A stretch of 64,000 nt of DNA. Source: Stropharia rugosoannulata. Its lineage: Eukaryota; Basidiomycota; Agaricomycetes; Agaricales; Strophariaceae. Numbering within the stretch: the first letter of the stretch is position 1; every line of letters begins with the position of its first letter. The translations under genes and the position numbers were made by a program. The notes below the pieces were generated by a model. That model made no database searches and was not told where the DNA came from. It saw nothing but the letters and a program-made list of their open reading frames with translations. The stretch spans positions 2,418,001-2,482,000 of the forward strand of contig JANCIK010000007.1 in the NCBI GenBank assembly GCA_028532985.1, read 5' to 3'. Shown here in pieces: positions 55,908 through 64,000 of the stretch.

Positions 55908-57846
55908 CTACAAATCCAGTGGTAATGCTGGCTCTGCCTCTGGTAGTACTGGTATAGTCGCATTCAAAGTTCCGAAATCAAAATCTGCTAAATCATCTGT
56001 TTCGTCATACCCAATAAACATATCTGACGAGCTATAAACATAATTAGTAAGGGAAAAAACTAGCGAACAAATTAAACCTACCATAGCTGTTGGAAAGCAT
56101 CTTGCCTCCACTTTAAAGCCCATCCACTAGACTTCTGCTCGAGAACAATCCAGTTACCCATATGGCGACTATATCTATAGCAATATGATTAGTAGTGCAA
56201 GGTAATAAGTAATAGCAGAAGCACTGTACAAAACTCTAATAGTCGTTTCGTCAAAATTCTTCCGACTCTTTGTACCATGGCCTTCCTTGAGCTCTTGTAA
56301 CGAATGCTCCATCTAAACCAATTGTGAGTAAGGATAGACTAGCGATAAAGTAACATTAATAGAAACATACAGCTGCTAAAGTAATCGCAAACATCGATGG
56401 TGGTAATGCCTTGTCTATTGCTAATTGCCAAGTAACCAGAGTCGTCGAACTATTTGCTCGTGTTGCAGTCTTGAACCACAACTCTTCAATTATATGAAGC
56501 ATCTTCTCTGACTTGAATGGCTGTCCTCCAGTCGTCTTGGCCTAATACTCCTATTAGTATGTTAAATTATGAAAAAATATTACTTACAGTTGTATCGACT
56601 TGATTGTACATGAACTTCGCCTTTTCCAGGAGCCAGGTGATAATTTCTTGATCTTTCTTCTTATTAATACCAAGCCCATATGCATTCTGGGTCGCACTTC
56701 GGGCAGCAGTAATTACCGAGCTCATGAATTGTGAATGAGCATAGGAGATCTAGTACTAGTCAAAATACTTAACCAAACGAAATAATATAACTTGTACTCA
56801 CATAGTGAATGACGAGTGGCTTTGTAGCTCTTTCCTTTGAAACCTGGATAACAAGGGGGGTATTATCGCCTTGCTTAGCAGCTTCACAGAAAGCTGTCCA
56901 GCAAGCATCGATTCGGTCTGGACCTACCCCAGCAGTCCAGAAGCTTGGGCTATACACCATGTTAAAGCGAAGATACTTCTTCGCCTCTATAGCTGTATCC
57001 ATAACATATGGTGGCAAACTACGCTTCGTCACCTTCTTTGAGTGCAAGGAAAACCCACTGTTCTGACTTTCCAAAAACGAAGCAGAAGTCTTAGAGGAGG
57101 TTGTTGACGATGGTGCAGAGCTCTTGAAAGAGGTTGCAACAGACTCCTGGGATCGCCGAGTCCCAAGCCTCTTCAATGACTATAGAATATTATTCAAGGT
57201 TAGTTCTATATTGAATAGCTACAAAGTGCTTACTTTATGCTCGGAATCCGATAAAATAATAATCTATATACGATAAGAAGAATAAGTATAGCATATACCG
57301 ATAGTACTAGTAGAGAACATACCTCATTTCTGGCCATAGGAATATCATTAACCCCATCGTCATGATCCTCTTCATTGCCTTCATTTTCCCCATCTTCCAA
57401 ACTATCGTCAGTAGTATCCCCATCGTGCCTGTTAGTATTTGTCGCTTTGCCAAAAACCTGATTGCCTATGTCGAGTTCTTCCCTGTCGAGATTGTCAACT
57501 CTTGGTCGTTTAGCTGCTCTATTGCTGTCTTCTTCATTACCATCAGAGTCTTTTTCATTCTCGTTTTCCTCGCCCATATGTCTTTTGTTGCGAGCAGTAA
57601 TCTCTAGCCAAACCCATTAGTATCGTTTCAGCAAGGAGACAAATACATACCTTCTTCTTTCTCAGCCTCAGCTTGCTTTGAAGTACTTGCATGCTGCTTG
57701 AGTATTTGTTGTATCATGTCCTGAGGTATATCATTTATAGTTAAATTCTTTCCCTTGTTAGAAGCTCTTGGCTTCCTTTTCGATGCTGCCAACTTGCTGG
57801 AACCAGACTCCTTTGCTTGGGAGGTAGTGCTTCTGGTGTTGGCCAT
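55908..57846 (-). CDS. Plavaka companion protein, possibly DUF6532-like
   Basis: About nine short exons can be joined: 57846-57651, 57603-57323, 57263-57234, then from 57179 on, with further introns near 56745-56805, 56540-56590, 56310-56370, 56175-56235 and 56040-56085, ending at 55908. It starts MANTRSTTSQAKESGSS. The N-terminus is basic and then acidic. The 30-base third exon encodes IIILSDSEHK, a SUMO-interaction-like motif. The C-terminal half has RFNMVYSPSFW, FMSSVITAARSATQNAYGLG and HIIEELWFKTATRANSS. This pattern (alanine-rich helix, YGL, then II.ELWF) recalls the basidiomycete domain DUF6532, but I cannot confirm it by search. It follows the transposase closely on the same strand, so it probably belongs to the same element. 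Confidence 0.6.
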
Positions 57847-58030
57847 AGGGATAGAAAACAAATAGAAAGCAGTATGAGTAAGCTTGAAAAAATGAATGCT
57901 TATAAGCAGGAAGTAATTGCCAGGTGTATATTTTACGAAGGGAAAGACACGATACGAGCAACTATTTCCGGTCTGACTAAGCTGGAATGGCTTATATAAT
58001 ATAAAAAGATAGCGACTACCGAGTACAGCT

Positions 58031-61000
58031 CTACCATATAGTTTGGTATGCATATTTACTAGACCAGTTATTAATTAAAAAGGATGTGCATCTATCAAGT
58101 ATATTATCAGATGTCCATTCATTAGGCATTGGGGCAAGCTTGGGAAATACTGGAAATAGCATGCAACTTTGCCGAATATTTGAGACTGGAATAATTGAGC
58201 ACCAGGCTTGAGTACCTGTCGGATTGGCACCTGCTAAAGGTTCCATCTTTTTGATTAGATACATGTTACCATTAGAAACAGATGGCTGGGATGGTATTGG
58301 TGAGTACCACTCAATATATGCTAATGGCGAAGTTGGCCAATTGTGAGGGGCATCTTGTTGCCCTAAGCGAGTATCCAAAACCTTCGGAAGAGTAAAAATA
58401 ACCTTTACTCTTCCTATTCTTGTGCCTTGATTAAAAGTATTAGAAGTGCTATAGCAACATATAATCTACATACCTATAAGCCCAGTTGACTCTGCTTTAT
58501 CATTAACCATAGCTATAACAGTATCAAATTTTCCTAAACTGTTCTGTTGTGATATTGGAATAGCTTTCACTGAGTCTTTTTCTCCTGTATTATTGTCATC
58601 AAGACTGGTAGGACTAAAGCGAAGTATGTTGTAGACATCAACTCGTGTAAAGGGTAAAGTAGCCTCAGCTAAAGCTTGTTGCGATAAAGGCTGGGACCAG
58701 AGACCATTAATAAAGACCTTCAGTGAGTGAATAAAGCCACGAGCATTATGCTTCTCCTGGATTAGAGAAAGCATTCTTTTAGGATAATTGGGATATTTTG
58801 CAAGGGATTTGACTGATTTTGGTGGTTTATTTAATGGTGTATTCATTTGTAGATTTGCTTCAAAGCCAGTAACTTTTTCCTGTCGTGAAAGCCAAGTAAC
58901 CATTTGAGGAAACTCATCCCGTTGATTACTTGCTCTCCAACCATCCTTTGCAAAGTCGATGTGTAGCCGTTCAAACATCTCAGTGTTATAGTTGTCTGTT
59001 GTCCCAAAGAGCTTGATAGAATCAACATAATGCAGCAAAGAGTGAAACTTGGGGATATTGAAGTTGTCTCGTACACCAACATTGAGAAAGTATGCTTTGT
59101 GTTGGTGAAACCGCTTCAGAGCATCAGTCAAATACTCTAAAGTAGTTGTATCATGGGTGGCATATTGGGCAATATAGATAAAGTCTAGAAGTGCTGTAAT
59201 TGCCTGGGCAGCTTGAGTTGGAATACTTCCGACTAAGCAGCCTAGAAGAATTTTAGCCATGTTTTTCCGTTCAGGCCCAGTTACTTGAGAGAGAGATGTA
59301 AATCCATTTTTGAAGTGGCGAACTCCAAAGGAAGGTGGAAGACTTTGAATTCTCCGATCTAGCTCTCCTTTCTGTAAAAGCTTTCCACACCATGAGATTA
59401 GATGCTTTAGGACCCCTTGATAAAGCTGGTGTAATACATCAGGTGTTAATGACTGGTGAATGTTGGTCAGAGGAAAGTCTTCCCAAAAAGGCTTGAATAC
59501 ACTGCCTGCAACATCATGGGACATGCAATATTTATGAAACTGGTTCTGGTTGTCTCCCGAATAAAGTTTGGCCTCTTCAATGGTGGATTTTGTCCATCAC
59601 TGAGTTCTGAGCTCCGATAGTGCTTCATCTCCAAGATTATTGGCCTTTGCTTTGCATTTGACACAAGTCCCATATTTCGTACAAGAAACAAGACATTGTT
59701 CAGGATAGTCGGCAACATAGCAAGTAAGGATAGGAAAAACAAGACGAGTAGCACCATCAGAGCTTGCCATTTCTATGCCCTCATTTCCAGCTTTAATGAG
59801 AGGTTCTAAAACGATTTTCATCGATTCATGGAAAAGCCTTTGAACTCTAGATCGGTGTTCATTTTCACTCATTTGTGATCGGTTGATTTTGTCAACTGAA
59901 AGGTAGGCTATAAGGATGGTAGCATGGGAAGAGGGCTTTCTTCTTGTTGCTTTAGGGATGTTTCCAATCGTAAGATAAACAGGATAGGCTGATTTTCCCC
60001 CTGAAAACTGGGTTAACTGGGTTTTGTCTGTAGCAATTATGACAGGAGCTAAAGTAGCTCCAACTGGAAGTTGGCTCTAAAGTGAAGTAAATACAACTTG
60101 CTATATCAAGAATTGTGATTTGAATATAACATACCTGAAGAACACTCCACCATTGACCTGTCCACATTTCATTGAATATTCGCCCATCTTTACGAGGACT
60201 AGTATACACCTTCTTAGGCTTAAATTTCATCATAGGCGACAGATGGGGGTCCTTCCAAAGAGACTCAATGGCTTGTATAGGATTACGATGCCGAATAGTA
60301 TATACTTCATTAGGTTTATCGGCAAATCTTAGTTTGCAAGTCTTCCATTCACCTGCTTTCTCGGGCATAGAGTCAAGTTTCTTGTGCAAACCCCGAATAT
60401 TATGGTATGAGAGACCAAGCTTTTCGACAACCTTGATAGTTTGAGTTAGTAAATACAATTGTATTAGTAGTATTGAACTTACCCCAGGAATTTTAAGTAA
60501 TCGGTCAAATGCATTATGGCCTGGCCCATCGTTAACTGCCCATTGAGCTATTTTCCAATCTAGCTCTGAATGAAAGGGATGAAACTTGGGATCCACTCCC
60601 TCTTGAAGCATATGAACATCACCATCGCCATCCAAAGTGTGGATATGTGGGTTACTGGTTGCTTGATATCGAAGAATTCTACCAGCAGTAGGATGCTCTT
60701 CTTCAATCCTTTCATCGTCATCATCATCATCTAGTAATCGCTTCATTGACAGCACTCTACTGCAATAAGCAGCAGTTTGAGGACCTGGGCCTGCCTCACC
60801 CTCCAAGTAGTCATCAGGACCTGGAATAAGAGCAAACTCATCTACAATATTGTCGAATTCCTCATGAAAAAAGTCCTCAAGATCTTCGCCATCTAATTCT
60901 TCGGGTGTTTGGTTACTAGCTTGCTGTCCAGTATTCAGGGCACTGCTAGCAATGTTGTCGTTGGATCCAAGGTCGTACTGTATTGGGGCATTTTCTTGTA

Positions 61001-61145
61001 TCTCGTAGGTGTTTTCAGCATTCAAATCCTCTAGTTTTTCCTCCATATACCAGGAGCAAGATCGTGATGAGGTTAAATGGGCATTTACCCCACCCCAGGT
61101 TTTGAAAAATCTTTCGCATCCAGCAGGGCATTCAAAGTTGGGCAT
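58031..61145 (-). CDS. Plavaka transposase (one in-frame TGA)
   Basis: Four exons: 61145-60483, 60431-60135, 60076-58474 and 58425-58031 (986 codons). The N-terminus has a C2H2-like motif (MPNFECPAGCERFFKTW, then NAHL). Family marks follow: ELDWKIAQWAVNDGPGHNAFDRLL, KLGLSYHNIRGLHKKLDSMP, NEMWTGQWWSVLQ, then after intron 2 LPVGATLAPVIIATDKTQLT and YPVYLTIGNIPK, CLVSCTKYGTC, and TPDVLHQLYQGVLKHLISWC. The C-terminal exon has VIFTLPKVLDTR and LAYIEWYSP. Plavaka is a CACTA-related fungal group; the enzyme cuts and inserts the element. Odd: TGA at 59597-59599 splits the frame (ELRTQ stop WTKSTIEEA) with both sides otherwise intact, so it is a single nonsense mutation or an error. Confidence 0.88.
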
Positions 61146-61149
61146 TGCT

Positions 61150-61864
61150 TATCAGACTCCAAGAGAGATAGTGGGGGTTTTGGTACAACTTTCGGTTGCA
61201 TTCTCACACATATATCTAAAGTACCAATTACAATTGTGCTATTAAAAGCTGTAAGCTCACGATTGCCAACCATATACACCAAATCGATTTAACATACCTA
61301 TTTATATAGTATATTTCCGTGAGTAAGCTAAGGTCTTCTTTGCATATCTGATCGTTTTTGCTAATAGAAGCTGCTTTTGTTGAAGCAATGCAAGAAGCTT
61401 GTCTTTTGTTGGCAGCTGGTCTGGGCCAATATGGCAATGTAAGCTAAATAGTATGAATAGTATATTAGCAATAGCAGTTTGGAGGCAGTTTGTATAAGTG
61501 CGAATCTGAAATAGTACATACCTGTTCATCCGAAAATTGGGGCCATCTATTATATTTCAAAGTATAAGCATTGTAATATTCACTACGATCTGAGAAGTCT
61601 TCAGGATGGAGTATTGCATAATCCAAGGACAGACAATGCTGGTAGGACTTAGTAGATTCGGAATAGACATAGAGAAATACATACTTGGGAAGAGTCGGAA
61701 AAGTCAACGTTCTCAGGAGCTGCATCATCGGAAGTAGCAGGAGCAAGCAAATACTATAAGTACTAGTAATTAGCAAGCTGTTTCGGGAATGGCAAGGTTA
61801 TAGTAATTACTCTTTCTTGCTCATAGTAAACTGAGCTTTCAACCTCATCACTATTGGGAAGCAT
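61150..61864 (-). CDS. Possible small third gene of the Plavaka element
   Basis: From ATG 61864 (MLPNSDEVESSVYYEQER) short exons can be joined across GT-AG introns: YLLAPATSDDAAPENVDFSD, then SYQHCLSLDYAILHPEDFSD to FSDEQ, then LTLPYWPRPAANKRQA. The 3' end near 61150-61280 does not resolve in phase. Coherent acidic and aromatic composition over several exons argues for a real gene, but no family is recognised. Confidence 0.4.
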
Positions 61865-62099
61865 GAAAATTGGGGTTTCAAAAGCGAAGTAAAGTGAAAG
61901 GTCTCAAGCTGGTAAATAAATCATGTGATTATTGTTAACCATTCCGGGACTACAACATGAGAATTGGGCAAAGTTGCATATGTAATATTGATTGATTTGG
62001 TATGGAAAATACATGGAATGCATTGTAAAGATAAAATTTAATTATGGGAAGGCATAGGTAAACATCAGTGGTGGAAGAGGTTGTCGAGTAGGGGGTGGG
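61865..62099. other. Short intergenic region
   Basis: AT-rich. Could hold the right end of the Plavaka element; no inverted repeat partner was found. Confidence 0.35.
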
Positions 62100-63060
62100 G
62101 CAAGGACGATGTGGCGGACAGAACACCCTGTGGTTGTGTCGAACAACAGGAGTGCGATTGGAAGCAGCCCATAGTGCTAACAAGGCTTCCCGGGTGCGTG
62201 CCCTGGCCGTGGGGAGGCGGGTCGAGGGCGGAGGAAAGGGCAGGGGCAGCAAGTCCAGGCACAACGCCCTGCGGCCGTGTTGAACGACTGCAGGGTGTTG
62301 CACAGCAACCCAGGACGCTGTGCTAGCGTCCTGGGTGCTTGCCCAGGCCGTGGAAACGGGGGCACAGGGGCAGGGGCGGGTCGAGGGCGGAAGAGAGGGC
62401 GGGGGCGGAACGTGCGGGCACAACGCCCTGTGGCAGTGTTGAACGACTGCAGGGCGTTGCACAGCAACCCAGGACGCTGTGCTAGCGTCCTGGGTGCTTG
62501 CCCAGGCCGTGGAAACGGGGGCACAGGGGCAGGGGCGGGTCGAGGGCGGAAGAGAGGGCGGGGGCGGAACGTGCGGGCACAACGCCCTGTGGCAGTGTTG
62601 AACGACTGCAGGGCGTTGCACAGCAACCCAGGACGCTGTGCTAGCGTCCTGGGTGCTTGCCCAGGCCGTGGAAACGGGGGCACAGGGGCAGGGGCGGGTC
62701 AGGCAGAGGGGCGGGTCGAGGGCGCAGGATATGGCGGCGGGGGCGGGGCAACCGAGCAGAACGCCCTGCGGTCGATCGACACGGCCGCGGGGAGATTCAA
62801 AGCAGCCCAGGACGCTGCCATTGCGTCCTGGCTGCTTGTGGTGGCCGTGGCAAGTGCACATCGGACCAGAGGGCGGGTAATGTGGGCAGGAGGGGGCAGC
62901 AGCAGATCGTGGTTACAAGAGGGCGGGGATGCGGATCAGGTAGGCACGGCATCCTGCAGCCATTCTACATGACGACAGGGTGATGAAAAGCAACCCAGGA
63001 CGCTTATTAAGCGTCCTGGGTGCTTGTGTTGACCGCGGAAGGGTGCTCGAGTCAGGTTGA
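62100..63060. repeat. Tandem array of ~159-bp GC-rich units with two hairpins
   Basis: Hairpin 1 (CGCCCTG...CAGGGCG) recurs near 62262, 62422, 62582, 62760 and 62950. Hairpin 2 (CCCAGGACGC...GCGTCCTGGG) recurs near 62310, 62468, 62627, 62806 and 62996. The three central units are almost identical with a period of 159 bp; the outer ones are diverged. A degenerate first unit lies at 62120-62200. Long frames across the array on both strands are artefacts of the repeat. Confidence 0.85.
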
Positions 63061-63526
63061 GGGTGGGTGTTCAAGAAGGGCTACTGCAGCTCAAATTAAT
63101 GTCTTCGACCTAATAATGGATTGGGCAGCCCTAACTCACTTATCTGCTGTATAATCCATGTAGAACAGCAATGTTCATTTGTTTATTCGTGGCCAAAGTA
63201 TCTTCCAGGTGGCCTGTACTATATCCCCAGCCTATACCTTTCGCACTATGGTTATCTCCCAGACACTAGCAATCCACATCTTACTATGACTTAAGCAAGA
63301 TTAAAACCCCACTATAGCCTGTAAGAAGTGTATTACCAATGTCTTTAGATCCACTAGCAGGAAAGGGTTGAGTGGGCCCAAAGCCAGTAAAAAGACAGAA
63401 ACAGGACAGAAAGAGTAAGGGCAGTGGTGGTATTTGGCTGGTGTCGCTTACCTGATCGATGTTCAAGCTTGATCGCCAAATTTAATTCTTTATCTAATCT
63501 TCATCAGCAACCACCACATCGCCAGA
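63061..63526. other. Intergenic before the last gene
   Basis: No gene supported. The 60-codon minus-strand frame at 63284-63466 has no features. Confidence 0.35.
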
Positions 63527-64000
63527 ATGGCTCGCTCAAGCCAGCCAAAGCTCGCATTGCCCAATCTACTGTTTCTACTATTTCCAAGAAAGACCTGGAA
63601 TCCTTACTTCAGTTTCTAGAATCTGACACTACTGCTCTTCGCTATCTCAAATCTAATAATAGAGCTGCCTTTGCAGCTTCTGCCAAAGCCTCTGAACTCG
63701 GTGCAGTCTATTTCTCTGGCAGCTCCTTTCCTAGCATATATGAAACAATCACATCTGCTCTTCCACCTCGCCATACATGCTTCCCTACTTTGTTTGCTGC
63801 CTATAAAGCTGGAAAAACTGCAGTAAAGTCGTATAAAAAGAGAAAATCCAACTTTACCAAAGCAACTAGACTTAACTGGACTAACAAGGATTGGGACGAG
63901 TTTCTTAAAGGCATCAAGAGGGTAAAGGTTCAGAAACTGGCTGAAAGCGACTACTACCCCCCCCCCCCTATGCATATCATCACCGAGAATCAGGAAATCA
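63527..64000 (+). CDS. Partial hypothetical gene running off the window
   Basis: ATG 63527 gives MARSSQPK, then the frame moves by one: the continuation KARIAQSTVSTISKKDLE is open from ~63546 to the window edge. One missing A in GCCAAAGC would explain it. The protein (SLLQFLESDTTALRYL, GSSFPSIYETITSALPP, and a lysine-rich part KSYKKRKSNFTKATR) is coherent but not recognised. A run of about ten C near 63958 makes the frame beyond uncertain. Confidence 0.45.

Larger units (their letters stand above)
55908..61864 (-). mobile_element. Plavaka-type DNA transposon (minimum extent)
   Basis: Contains a Plavaka transposase (58031-61145), a companion gene (55908-57846) and perhaps a small third gene (up to 61864), all on the minus strand and tightly packed (184 bases between the first two). 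I did not find the terminal inverted repeats, so the true ends may lie within 55200-55907 and 61865-62100. Confidence 0.7.

Noticed and set aside
62177..62972. Two long overlapping open frames with 53-residue repeats on opposite strands
   Set aside because: They are by-products of the GC-rich 159-bp tandem array, whose period is a multiple of three; composition is not protein-like.
1..64000. tRNA, rRNA or CRISPR features
   Set aside because: No B-box-like GGTTCGAATCC words, rRNA blocks or regularly spaced identical repeats with unique spacers were seen; the tandem arrays have no variable spacers.

Overview
The window looks like a TE-rich stretch of a basidiomycete (Agaricomycete-type) nuclear genome. 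The evidence is short GT-AG introns of about 45-70 bases, a KDZ transposase with a CxC2 cysteine cluster beside a TET/JBP dioxygenase, a Plavaka transposase, a HET-domain gene and chromodomain Gypsy and Copia retroelements. The species cannot be read from the sequence. Gene models were built by hand-splicing ORF fragments, so exon junctions are predictions.

Layout. 1-4903: a retroelement-like region with a broken gene (283-1198) and an intact 5-exon gene of unknown function on the minus strand (1700-3862), ending in a purine tract followed by what looks like an LTR. 4904-23373: a complete 18,470-bp DNA transposon of the KDZ class inside that LTR, with near-identical terminal inverted repeats and a 7-bp target duplication. 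It carries a TET/JBP-type 5-methylcytosine dioxygenase, an acidic 690-aa protein, the KDZ transposase, a protein with a homeodomain-like motif, a 1066-aa protein with a Zn2Cys6-like cluster, and one or two small ORFs. 24787-29518: a Copia element with LTRs differing at 1 base in 218 but three frameshifts in gag/pol. 30463-32754: a HET-domain gene. 32755-43300: decayed repeats, including a tandem array of exon-like units. 43539-46586: a Gypsy gag-protease ORF cut off by a second, truncated Copia (LTR 46639-46881, gag 47019-47594). 48541-49190 and 62100-63060: two GC-rich tandem arrays built from the same two hairpins. 49651-49884: a near-perfect 234-bp palindrome. 50974-54293: a multi-exon gene interrupted by a Gypsy LTR and chromodomain fragment (54294-55196). 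55908-61864: a Plavaka transposon with transposase and companion gene. 63527-64000: the start of another gene.

How the parts may work together. In the KDZ element the transposase presumably mobilises the unit through its ~260-280-bp inverted repeats, and the TET/JBP enzyme, with its iron and 2-oxoglutarate ligands intact, could oxidise methylcytosine and counter silencing of the element. The Zn2Cys6-like protein and the homeodomain-like protein are candidate DNA-binding partners, and the element is strewn with short CGG/CCG inverted motifs of the type Zn2Cys6 proteins recognise. Both DNA transposases carry a single in-frame TGA, so both copies may now be inactive or need another copy to move.
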